From: CAZZBK01 sp964652155
Lineage (GTDB): Bacteria > Planctomycetota > Planctomycetia > Pirellulales > PNKZ01
Assembly (NCBI GenBank): GCA_964652155.1
Contig: CAZZBK010000047.1
Span: 1 to 36,016 of the forward strand
Direction of reading: 5' to 3'
Length of the DNA: 36,016 bases
Both the position numbers and the translations under genes were made by a program. The notes beneath the pieces were generated by a model that was not told where the DNA came from, did no database searches, and saw only the letters and a list, made by a program, of their open reading frames with translations. Positions 7,954 to 15,561 of the stretch are shown in pieces (the stretch's first letter is position 1; each line of letters begins with the position of its first letter).

Positions 7954-8892
7954 ATGCCCAGATATCTTCATGTCGCCGCGGCGCAAAGCGGTCCGATCCT
8001 ACGCAGCGAATCACGGCGCGAGGTGCTGGACCGTCGGATCCAACAGCTGCGCGAGGCCCATGCATGCGGCTGCGAGCTTGTGGTGTTTCCCGAGTGTGCG
8101 TTGACCGCGTTTTTCCCGCATTGGTTCATGGAAGACGAAGCCGAGATCGACTCCTGGTTTGAGCGCGAGTTGCCGAGCCCCGTGACTCAGCCGTTGTTCG
8201 ACGAGGCCGCCCGGCTGCGCATTGGTTTTCATCTGGGCTATGCCGAACTGGCTGTTGAGCACGGCCAGAAACGGCGCTACAACAGTTGCGTGCTCGTCGA
8301 ACGTGACGGGCGAATGGTCGGCAAGTACCGCAAGATCCATCTGCCCGGGCATGTCGAGCATCGGCCGCACAACCCGTTTCAGAATCTCGAAAAGCGCTAC
8401 TTCGAGGTGGGCAACTTGGGCTTTGGTGCTTGGCGGGCCTTCAATAGCATCATCGGCATGTGCATTTGCAACGATCGACGCTGGGCCGAGACCTATCGGG
8501 TCTTGGCTTTGCAAGGTGCCGAGCTGGTGTTGCTCGGCTACAACACGCCGGACCACATTCCGGAACATCCCGAACTCGATCACCTGGTCAATTTCCACAA
8601 TCGGCTCAGCATGCAGGCCGGTGCCTATCAGAACGGTTGTTGGGTGGTTGGCGTGGCCAAGGCGGGGGTTGAAGAGGGGGTGAGCCAAATTGGCCAGACA
8701 TCGATCATTGCCCCTTCCGGAGAGGTTGTGGCGATGAGCTCGACCTTGGGGGACGAGCTTGTCGTCTACCGCTGCGACCTGGACTTGGTCAAGCCTTACA
8801 AGGAGTCGCTGTTCAACTTCGCGAACAATCGACGCATCGAGCATTACGGCCCGATTGCTACCCAAACCGCCGCCACTGTGCCGAGCGCTTAG
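7954..8892 (+). CDS. N-carbamoyl-D-amino acid amidohydrolase (D-carbamoylase)
   Basis: A 312-residue cytoplasmic enzyme of the nitrilase superfamily. It closely follows known D-carbamoylases along its whole length, and the catalytic triad falls at the family's usual numbers: E47 in VVFPECALT, K127 in GKYRKIHLPGH and C172 in MCICNDRRW. The segments EKRYFEVGNLGF, GYNTPDHIP and FHNRLSMQAGAYQNG are also typical. It hydrolyses N-carbamoyl-D-amino acids to D-amino acid, CO2 and ammonia, the last step of hydantoin breakdown. No hydantoinase or hydantoin racemase is nearby, so the real substrate could be another N-carbamoyl compound. ATG 7954 is chosen because AGGA lies 7 nt upstream and the homology begins there; longer in-frame extension to 7885 covers the promoter. 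Confidence 0.95.
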   Translation: MPRYLHVAAAQSGPILRSESRREVLDRRIQQLREAHACGCELVVFPECALTAFFPHWFMEDEAEIDSWFERELPSPVTQPLFDEAARLRIGFHLGYAELAVEHGQKRRYNSCVLVERDGRMVGKYRKIHLPGHVEHRPHNPFQNLEKRYFEVGNLGFGAWRAFNSIIGMCICNDRRWAETYRVLALQGAELVLLGYNTPDHIPEHPELDHLVNFHNRLSMQAGAYQNGCWVVGVAKAGVEEGVSQIGQTSIIAPSGEVVAMSSTLGDELVVYRCDLDLVKPYKESLFNFANNRRIEHYGPIATQTAATVPSA

Positions 8893-8940
8893 CGACGCGA
8901 TCGGGTGCGGCTTGACCACGGCTGCTCCGTGCCGCGCGAA

Positions 8941-10926
8941 CTAGTGCTGTTCCAGCTTCGCAAGCTGCTCGCGAACCTGTTGCTTTTGCGCCGCGGTGAC
9001 AATGTCGTGGTCGAGCACCCAAGCGGCGGCGGCTCGCTGCTCGTCGAGTGTGGCGGTCGGGATGCCGCACAGCGCCTCGAACAGATCGAGCGTCATCATC
9101 GCCCCGAAAATACTGCGCTGCGGTGTGGGGCTTAATCGTTCGCGGAGCAACTGGACGGCCTGGGTTCGCGTCGCGATGGCCTGCGCGGGCTTTTCGAGCC
9201 GTTCGTAATCCGTGGCCATGCGATTGAGAATCTTGCCCTGCTCATGGGGTGCCGCGCAGGCCAGTTGCCGCTGGGCCAACTCGATCGCCCGCGGATAGTT
9301 TTTTTGCTCGCGATAGAAGCGGCCGGCCACGTCGAATGCCGCGGCTTGCTGCGCGAGCGCGACATGCGGGGTCTGCAACAGGGCGCTCAAGCAGGCGTCG
9401 ATCCGCTCGGCCGAGGCGGCGGGTTCGTCCGCCGCGATTTGCAGCCGTTGCAAGATCGCTAGGTGTTGCTGCAACAGGGTCCCCTCGGGGTCGGCCCAGA
9501 CGGCGGCGCAATGCCGCAGCGCGTCGGCATGGCGACGCTGATATAGTCGCAGGAGCGTCATGAGGTTGTGCGCCTCGACGCGGTACACCGCCGGGGTGTC
9601 CGCGGTCAGGTAACCGCTGATCAACGTCTCGGCCTCGGCCGGCTTGCCGCGGTACAACCGGGTAAATGTCGTGCGCAACGTGGCCAGATGCGCGTGGCTG
9701 TCGGAGCCGCGCGCGTCGGCAGCCTCGGCGGTCACAAACGCGGTGCGGTTCCAAGCCTTGAGCAACGACTCGCCGTAAGCTCGGGCCAGCGCCGCGTCCA
9801 ACTCGACGGTGCGCTGAGTGTAGGGCACTTCGAGCGTCGCGGCGAAGACCGCACCGTCGCGCAGCGCGAAGTGGTGCGAATTGATCCGGCGATTGATCGC
9901 ATTGGGCTTCGCGATATCGGTCAGAAAGTTCAACGGGGCCATAACCTGCTGCGGCCGTTCCTCTCGGATCCAGGCGATGAACTCGTTGAGATTGTTCGAG
10001 ACGTGCGGGACGCCCAAGCCGAGAAAATGAAACGCCTCGTGAATGTCGCCCCGCAGGGCCGGACAATGAAAGTCGAGCGCGTACTGCACCTGCTGGGCCT
10101 CGGCCAACTGCTGAATGGCGCGAATCTCGGGGTACAGCGGAGAGGGCCCGTAGTCGCGGTTGTGATCGTGCGGAGAGCGGTTCTTCCCCTGGTCCCCCGC
10201 CTGCACGCCATCCTTGTCCACCAGCGGCACCGCGTAGAGCACATAGCGCCGGCGGAACGCGACTCCCGCGGGCGAATCGGACATTGCGGCCCGCATGAAG
10301 CCCTCGAGCACATAACTCGCCAGCGACTCGCACGCATGATGCCGAGCGGTCACGACCACGGCCTTGACGTTCGGTCCCAACTCGCCAATTTGCAATAACT
10401 CGACGCTCGTCCCCTGGCGTGTTTTGGTCAACGGGAGTTGTTTGAGGTGCGGGTTGGCCGCGTGAGATTTGAGGAACTGATCCAGATCGTGTTGCAGATA
10501 GGGAATCGTCACGGCGAAGCGGACCGTCAGGTGCTCGGCGGTGAAGTCGTAGGAGAATGACTCGCGCGGCTTGACGCCCGGCGGTTGCGTGGTGGGGGCG
10601 TACTCGACCTGCTCCGCGCCGAGCCATCGCCAGGACTGGCCTTGGTCGAGGCTCACGGCCGGCCCGCGCACGCCAATCATGGGCTGGCTGGCGAACGTGA
10701 ATGTTGCGCGCAGCGGTCGCGACGCCTGGGCCTCAAAGTACCAGTAGAACCACGGCATCCCGCCGCGCAGATCGGGGGCCAACTCGACGCTCGGCCCCAC
10801 GCTGCGAACCACCACGGCATTGCCGCCTGGAAAATCGCTGCGGATCGACACCGTCGGTTCCGCCGCATTTAGCGCAAGGGGAGCCATCGCCACGGCGGAC
10901 AGGAACACAACTCGAAGCCAGGTCAT
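8941..10926 (-). CDS. Exported M14-family metallocarboxypeptidase-like protein with C-terminal TPR-like repeats
   Basis: A 661-residue protein with a signal peptide (VVFLSAVAMAPLALNAAEP). Residues 25-145 resemble the N-terminal beta domain of cytosolic carboxypeptidases (AGBL/CCP group), with GGMPWFYWYFEA. The M14 zinc site is recognisable: H197-x-x-E200 in ARHHACES, the downstream ligand H287 in ALDFHCPA, and a candidate general base E366 in AATLEVPYTQ. HDHNRDYG (253-260) matches the substrate-binding N-R-D region. Residues from about 420 onward are helical repeats, the clearest being NYPRAIELAQRQLA and KPAQAIATRTQAVQLL, which look like TPRs. It probably trims peptides or amide-linked polymers outside the cytoplasm. 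It lies on the same strand as the WD40 gene but is separated from it by 172 bp holding a large palindrome, so it is likely a separate transcript. Confidence 0.82.
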   Translation of the reverse strand: MTWLRVVFLSAVAMAPLALNAAEPTVSIRSDFPGGNAVVVRSVGPSVELAPDLRGGMPWFYWYFEAQASRPLRATFTFASQPMIGVRGPAVSLDQGQSWRWLGAEQVEYAPTTQPPGVKPRESFSYDFTAEHLTVRFAVTIPYLQHDLDQFLKSHAANPHLKQLPLTKTRQGTSVELLQIGELGPNVKAVVVTARHHACESLASYVLEGFMRAAMSDSPAGVAFRRRYVLYAVPLVDKDGVQAGDQGKNRSPHDHNRDYGPSPLYPEIRAIQQLAEAQQVQYALDFHCPALRGDIHEAFHFLGLGVPHVSNNLNEFIAWIREERPQQVMAPLNFLTDIAKPNAINRRINSHHFALRDGAVFAATLEVPYTQRTVELDAALARAYGESLLKAWNRTAFVTAEAADARGSDSHAHLATLRTTFTRLYRGKPAEAETLISGYLTADTPAVYRVEAHNLMTLLRLYQRRHADALRHCAAVWADPEGTLLQQHLAILQRLQIAADEPAASAERIDACLSALLQTPHVALAQQAAAFDVAGRFYREQKNYPRAIELAQRQLACAAPHEQGKILNRMATDYERLEKPAQAIATRTQAVQLLRERLSPTPQRSIFGAMMTLDLFEALCGIPTATLDEQRAAAAWVLDHDIVTAAQKQQVREQLAKLEQH

Positions 10927-11008
10927 GGGGTGCTCTCTGATGAAATGATCGCTCGTCCATCGCGCGGGCGCTATGACCGCTGGTTCAACGCTTGGCCTGG
11001 GTGCCTGT

Positions 11009-11090
11009 CCTAAAACCGAAATACGAGGGAGACCGTCCCAATTTGCTTCGCAGACTCCTCAAATCTGGGACCGTCTCCGTCGGTTTTAGG
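11009..11090. repeat. Long imperfect palindrome between WD40 and carboxypeptidase genes
   Basis: The left arm (11009-11045) and right arm (11060-11090) pair over roughly 30 nt. The outer blocks CCTAAAACCGA and TCGGTTTTAGG are perfect, GGAGAC pairs with GTCTCC, GTCCCA pairs with TGGGAC, and ATTTG pairs with CAAAT. Only a few mismatches, one bulge and an extra block of about 8 nt in the left arm disturb it; the loop is about 14 nt. No U-run follows on the minus strand. It looks more like a dispersed palindromic element of the REP type than a plain terminator, though it may also stop transcription leaving the WD40 operon. No second copy was noticed in this window. Confidence 0.65.
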
Positions 11091-11098
11091 ATGAGTGC

Positions 11099-12217
11099 CT
11101 AGGAGGCGGCGACGCTCATGTCGTACAATCGCACTGCGCCATCGTAGTGCGCGACCGCCAACGTCGTGTGATCCGCGTCGAGATCGAGATCGAAGCCAGG
11201 CCCGCGCGTGGTGAACGGGACGGCATGAAACTCGGTCTCGGCATCGTCGCGCCAGAACCACAAAAAGCCCCCGGTGCGGCTTCCGCCCGCGGCGATCAAG
11301 TATCCATCTGGATGAAATCGCACGCCCCAGACGGTGGCAATGACGTCTTTTTCTGGGCGAAAGGTTTTGAGCAGTTGGCCGCTTTCCCAATCGAACAAGA
11401 GCACGCGCGGATTGCCGCTGTGCGCGATGCCTCGATCGCCGACGGCTCCGGCACAGGCCAGCCGCGTGCCCGCGGCATTGAACGACATGCCGCGCACGCC
11501 ACCAACGTCCACCGTGTATTTCTCGCTGTAGGTCCACAGCGGTCCGGCATCGAGTGTCCGCAGCAGTTGGCCCGATGAGAGGTCAAATTGGCGAATCACT
11601 CCCTTGAGGTCGGCCGAGATGACACTCTTCGCGTCGGGATGAAACGCGGTGTGATACACCTGACAGCCGTGCGGGGCGAAGGACCGCACCAGTTTGCCGT
11701 CACGAGACGACCACAGCCGGAGCAAGCCATCGTTGCCCACCGAAGCGATCTGTTGTGCATCGCCGCTGATGGCGACGGCCCGCACCGAACCCTGATGGGC
11801 TTCGATCGTGTGCCGCGCCTGAGTCGGGCCGGGTTCGGTCGACCAAATCACCACGCGTCCGACATAGTCGCCCGTGACCAATGTCTTGCCATCGTGCGCG
11901 CGGGCCATGGCCTGCACCCAACTATCGTGAGCGGCAAGGCTCGACTTGGGGACATCGGGGCCCGCTGCCGGGGTGGGCTGTTTGGATTTGGTGTTGGCCA
12001 ATTGGGCGATCAACGCGGCATCGACGCGCGGCAGTTCGCCCAGGTCCCAGACGTGCACAAACTCATCTTGCGCGCCGGCGAAAATACGCCGCCCGTCGGC
12101 CGAAAACCGACAGGTCATCACGCCGCGCGGGTGTTTGAGCTCGCGCACCAAGCGCGTCGCCTTGGGGTCGGGCTTGGCCGCAGAAGCGGCGGTCACCGGA
12201 GTGGAGGGTTCGTTCAT
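11099..12217 (-). CDS. WD40-repeat beta-propeller protein
   Basis: A 372-residue protein without a signal peptide, built of about seven WD40 blades. Clear examples are GVMTCRFSADGRRIFAGAQDEFVHVWD, here given by its ends GVMTC and VHVWD, then SWVQAMARAHDGKTLVTGD with VVIWS, SVRAVAISGDAQQIASVG with LRLWS, and VWGVRFHPDGYLIAAGG with LWFW. Such propellers are protein-interaction platforms and no catalytic motif is seen. The start codon overlaps the stop of the DUF1501 gene by ATGA (12214-12217), which fixes the start and implies translational coupling. WD40 genes next to DUF1549/DUF1501 pairs are a familiar planctomycete arrangement, but what the propeller binds is unknown. It lacks an export signal whereas its DUF1501 neighbour carries a Tat signal, so they may act in different compartments. 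Confidence 0.9.
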   Translation of the reverse strand: MNEPSTPVTAASAAKPDPKATRLVRELKHPRGVMTCRFSADGRRIFAGAQDEFVHVWDLGELPRVDAALIAQLANTKSKQPTPAAGPDVPKSSLAAHDSWVQAMARAHDGKTLVTGDYVGRVVIWSTEPGPTQARHTIEAHQGSVRAVAISGDAQQIASVGNDGLLRLWSSRDGKLVRSFAPHGCQVYHTAFHPDAKSVISADLKGVIRQFDLSSGQLLRTLDAGPLWTYSEKYTVDVGGVRGMSFNAAGTRLACAGAVGDRGIAHSGNPRVLLFDWESGQLLKTFRPEKDVIATVWGVRFHPDGYLIAAGGSRTGGFLWFWRDDAETEFHAVPFTTRGPGFDLDLDADHTTLAVAHYDGAVRLYDMSVAAS

Positions 12218-13509
12218 GACGGGACACTCAATAACTCTTTGACAGGAGCACGTTCGGGCGGGGCGATGGGGACCTTGTTGCCGGTGGCGTGACTCTTGCT
12301 CGAATCGAGACCGACGGCACGCAGGTACGTGTGCCACATATCGCCGACATGCACCGGTCGCTCGGCGATCTCGGTCCCGTTGGCGTTCGTTTTTCCCAAG
12401 ACGCCCCCAACCTGAATGCCGCATCCTCCCAACACCACCGACCAGCTTTTCTGCCAGTGGTCGCGTCCCAGGTCGGGCTGAATCTGCGGAGTGCGGCCGA
12501 ACTCGGTCAGCAACACCACCAGCGTATGTTCGAGTTGTCCCCGCTCGCTCAGGTCATCGAGCAGCGTGGCGAAGGGCCGATCGAACTCGCCGAGTTGTTC
12601 GAGGTGAAAATTAAAATTCTCTTGATGCGAATCGTAGTTGCTATGCGTGATCTTGACGCACGTGACGCCCGACGCAAGCAACCGACGAGCCAGCAAACAG
12701 TGGCGGCCAAAATCGTGTGCGCCGTAACGCTCTTGGTCGTGCTGCGGCTCGCGGGTCACGTCGAACAAGTCTTGCCGCCGGATCAATTGCTGGGCTTGAT
12801 CGAATGACGAATGATAGGCTTCTGAGTACGCCGTGCGGCGACGTTGCGAGAATCGCAGGTCCGCGAGCGCACGCAGCTCGTAGCGGGCATCGTCCTGGCC
12901 CTGGAACAGCTCAGGGGCCGAGACGTTCCGCGGCGGTTGACCATTGCTCAATACGATCGAGGCATGCTGCGGCCCAAGAAATGCGGCGTCGGGTCGCGGG
13001 CCCATGCGCTGCGGCGCGATGTGGATATTGCCGGGCAGCTCGCCTCGCCCAGCGAGCAGCTTCGAGTACACCGAGCCCAGCAGCGGATAGGGCCCCAACG
13101 CCGGGCTACGGCCGGTCTCGACATAGTCTCGCGCCCCAGCGTGTGAGTTGGGAACTTGCTCGGCATACATGCTGCGCACGACCGCGAGCCGATGCGCCTG
13201 GCGCGCGGTATGGGGCAGGAGTTCGCAGAAATGAGTGCCCGGCACCGAGGTGGGAATTGCGCGAAACGGCCCTCCCGTGTCGGTCTTGGGCTTGGGATCG
13301 AACGACTCGAACTGACTCAAGCCGCCGTTGAGCAACACGATCAGCACTTGCTTGCGCTGGCTTTCCAACGCGGCGGCCAAGCTGGGATGCACCAACTGCC
13401 CCAACGCGCCGACGCCGGTCGCTCCGGCCACCAGGTTTCCCAGCAACGTGCGGCGAGAGACGCGATGCTCGGGTGATCGACACGCAACGTTCTTCATGAT
13501 GAAGCTCAT
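12214..13509 (-). CDS. Tat-exported DUF1501 family protein
   Basis: A 431-residue protein with a twin-arginine signal (SRRTLLGNLVAGATGVGALG, residues 18-37), so it is exported folded. The remainder matches DUF1501, a family with an alkaline-phosphatase/sulfatase-like core: VLIVLLNGGLSQFESFDPKP at the start of the core, VPNSHAGARDYVETG, THSNYDSHQENF and VVLLTEFGRTPQIQ near the end. The conserved Asp, His and Glu residues suggest a metal-dependent enzyme, but no DUF1501 activity is established. It starts 4 bp after the DUF1549/1553 gene ends and overlaps the WD40 gene downstream, so the three form one operon. ATG 13509 is used; a second in-frame ATG at 13497 is equally able to precede the Tat signal. 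Confidence 0.93.
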   Translation of the reverse strand: MSFIMKNVACRSPEHRVSRRTLLGNLVAGATGVGALGQLVHPSLAAALESQRKQVLIVLLNGGLSQFESFDPKPKTDTGGPFRAIPTSVPGTHFCELLPHTARQAHRLAVVRSMYAEQVPNSHAGARDYVETGRSPALGPYPLLGSVYSKLLAGRGELPGNIHIAPQRMGPRPDAAFLGPQHASIVLSNGQPPRNVSAPELFQGQDDARYELRALADLRFSQRRRTAYSEAYHSSFDQAQQLIRRQDLFDVTREPQHDQERYGAHDFGRHCLLARRLLASGVTCVKITHSNYDSHQENFNFHLEQLGEFDRPFATLLDDLSERGQLEHTLVVLLTEFGRTPQIQPDLGRDHWQKSWSVVLGGCGIQVGGVLGKTNANGTEIAERPVHVGDMWHTYLRAVGLDSSKSHATGNKVPIAPPERAPVKELLSVPS

Positions 13510-13513
13510 GACC

Positions 13514-15199
13514 TTAGTGATTCAAACGAAACTCGGACGATGCCAACAATGACCAGATCAACGCTTGTACGGCCGACGAACGAGCGGCCAACTTGGACTG
13601 CAAGTGCTTCTCAACCTGCGCGACCTCCTCGCTCGTCGGTGACCGACTGAGGATGGATTCGTACAGCGTTTCGGCCAGCCGCGATGCGTTGAGCTGTTTT
13701 TCCAATCGCGCGGCAAGGTTGTCATGCTGCGGCGCGAGCCAAGCCGCGATCGACGAGCTATTGGCCAAGTACAGTGCTTGCGGCAACGACGGTTGAAACT
13801 CGGGGTCGGGTGTGCCTGCCGGGCCGCCAAACAACTCGGCGAACTCGGCCACGCGCTTCGCACGCTCCTCGCTGCGAGCTTGCAGACGCAGCGACGCATC
13901 CGCGTCGAGCTTCTCGCGCTCAGCCTCGGACCTTGAGGCGAGCGCCGCGTCGATCTGACGCTCCAGCGTCACCTCGTTGTGCGTCGCGAGGACCAACGAC
14001 TCGAAAAGCTGCTCGGGCGACAGTCCTTTGAGATTCGCCAGTGCGTAGGATTCGGCCGGCACGTCGTTCGGATCGACCTCGACACTGGCCAAGCTCGATC
14101 GCTGATAGGTCTCGCTCAGGGCCAACTCGCGGAGGAACGCGCGGGAGTCGAACTTCATCGCCACGAGCCGCTCGCTCAGCAGGTCAAGCAACTCGGGATG
14201 TGACGCTGGGTTATGGGCATGATGCAGATCGAGTGGATACACCAACCCCAGACCCAGCAGTTGGGCCCACAGACGATTGGCCAAGTTCCGCGCGAACAGC
14301 TTGTTTTCTTGACGCGGCAACGACTCGGCCAGCACGTGCCGCAAGCTGAACTTGGGAACAGCCCGCACCTTGGACGACGGCTTCTCCAGATATTCGTCCC
14401 CGGCCTTGAACTCGGGGATGGCGACCAACTCGCCCCCAGGCAATCGTGGACCCGTCTTCTTGGCCTTACTGGGCTCGAATACCGACGCGAACGAAACCTC
14501 GCGCACCAAATTCTCTTGCAAGACCATCGTCCCGTCAGGTTGCTTGAAGGTTTTAATGCCCTGCAGAAAGGCTTGCAGCCCGTAGTAGTCGGTGTGACGG
14601 TAGTCGTTGATCGACGGGTGATCGTGACACTGGGCGCATTGCAAATCGATCCCCAAGAACAGCCGACCCAGGTCGCGTACCAGCACGTCGGTGGCCACTT
14701 CCCGATCGAGATAAAACTTGGCAGCGGGTCGCAACGCCGCCTCGACGCCATCGCTGTCGAGCAGCTCGTGGATCAATGTGTCGAGCGGCTTGCGATCGCG
14801 GAACGACTGGGACAGATAACCGCGCCATTCGTGGGTCGACACATGCTTGTCGGGACGACGTTCCATGAGCAGCACGTCGAACACCGTGGCGAAATGTCGG
14901 GCATGCTCGTCGCTGTCGAGAAGGCGGTCGATCAATCGTGTTCGCTTGTCGACCGCCGCATCCGCCACAAACGCGCGAAAGACGTCCGGCCGTGGGATCA
15001 CCCCAGTCAGGTCAAGACTCAGCCGGCGAACAAACTCCGTGTCGCTCGAGCGTTCGGCGGCTTGGGTGACCTTGAACGAACCCAAACGCGCCGTGACCAA
15101 TCGATCAATCGCTCGATGCAAAGGCTCATCGGCCTGGGCAGCGCCGCACGCCAACCCAAAGAGACATATCGAGAGCGTAATGGCGATCCAACGCAACAT
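13514..15199 (-). CDS. Secreted DUF1549/DUF1553 family protein with one CxxCH motif
   Basis: A 561-residue protein with a signal peptide (WIAITLSICLFGLACGAAQA). The DUF1549 region runs from about residue 30 to 210 (FVRRLSLDLTGVIPRPD, then DVLVRDLGRLFLG) and ends with CAQCHDHP, a CxxCH that could bind haem c or a metal. DUF1553 follows (NKLFARNLANRLWAQLLGLGLV, then ETYQRSSL, then SILSRSPTSEEV near the C-terminus). It lacks the N-terminal cytochrome domain present in many larger relatives. These proteins are nearly always paired with a DUF1501 protein, as here. The ATG at 15199 sits directly before the signal peptide; the frame extends upstream to 15304 but without signal-peptide character. The shared biochemical role of this pair is not known. 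Confidence 0.92.
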   Translation of the reverse strand: MLRWIAITLSICLFGLACGAAQADEPLHRAIDRLVTARLGSFKVTQAAERSSDTEFVRRLSLDLTGVIPRPDVFRAFVADAAVDKRTRLIDRLLDSDEHARHFATVFDVLLMERRPDKHVSTHEWRGYLSQSFRDRKPLDTLIHELLDSDGVEAALRPAAKFYLDREVATDVLVRDLGRLFLGIDLQCAQCHDHPSINDYRHTDYYGLQAFLQGIKTFKQPDGTMVLQENLVREVSFASVFEPSKAKKTGPRLPGGELVAIPEFKAGDEYLEKPSSKVRAVPKFSLRHVLAESLPRQENKLFARNLANRLWAQLLGLGLVYPLDLHHAHNPASHPELLDLLSERLVAMKFDSRAFLRELALSETYQRSSLASVEVDPNDVPAESYALANLKGLSPEQLFESLVLATHNEVTLERQIDAALASRSEAEREKLDADASLRLQARSEERAKRVAEFAELFGGPAGTPDPEFQPSLPQALYLANSSSIAAWLAPQHDNLAARLEKQLNASRLAETLYESILSRSPTSEEVAQVEKHLQSKLAARSSAVQALIWSLLASSEFRLNH

Positions 15200-15561
15200 C
15201 GCAGAGCATACCCACGGCAGGAAGGCTTGACTGAGGCGGGACGTCTCGGGCCTGTGCCTCGAAACGCATTCGTAAATTCTGATGATTTGGAAGGTCAAAA
15301 GCAAGGGAGAATTCCATGCACTGCGGTCAGCCGATCATGCACCAACACTCGTTCAGTTTGGCGTGACAGATCGTGTTGGACGAGGGCTGTCGTCGACTCG
15401 AGAGTTCTGCCTAACTCGCGATCCTGAGTTGAAACGTTGACCGGCCAGTAGTCGCAGCCGATACTAGCGCCCATTGCTTTGTCCCGCCATCAGAACGTGT
15501 TCAACTCGATTGCCTTACCCGATGACCTCACGTCACGGCCGATTCTCAAGGAGCCTCGCGG
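15200..15561. other. Divergent intergenic region, 362 bp
   Basis: It separates the minus-strand DUF1549/1553 operon from the plus-strand sulfatase. It holds a good sulfatase promoter (15437-15465) and a weaker candidate for the other direction: TTGACC read on the minus strand (15293-15298), 16 bp from TTTACG (15271-15276). A 16-codon reading frame with a good AGGGAG site starts at 15316 on the plus strand, but nothing else supports it as a gene. Confidence 0.5.
15437..15465 (+). promoter_or_regulatory. Sigma-70-type promoter for the sulfatase
   Basis: TTGACC (15437-15442), a 17-bp spacer and GATACT (15460-15465). The same two hexamers with the same spacing occur in front of proA, which strengthens both. 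The leader to the sulfatase ATG would be about 90 nt. Confidence 0.5.

Noticed and set aside
15316..15366. 16-codon frame with a good AGGGAG site in the sulfatase upstream region
   Set aside because: A frame this short arises easily by chance, and it lies upstream of the sulfatase promoter, so it is not a leader peptide.
14213..15427. Open 404-codon frame on the plus strand
   Set aside because: It is antisense to the DUF1549/1553 gene and continues into the intergenic region without any recognised domain.
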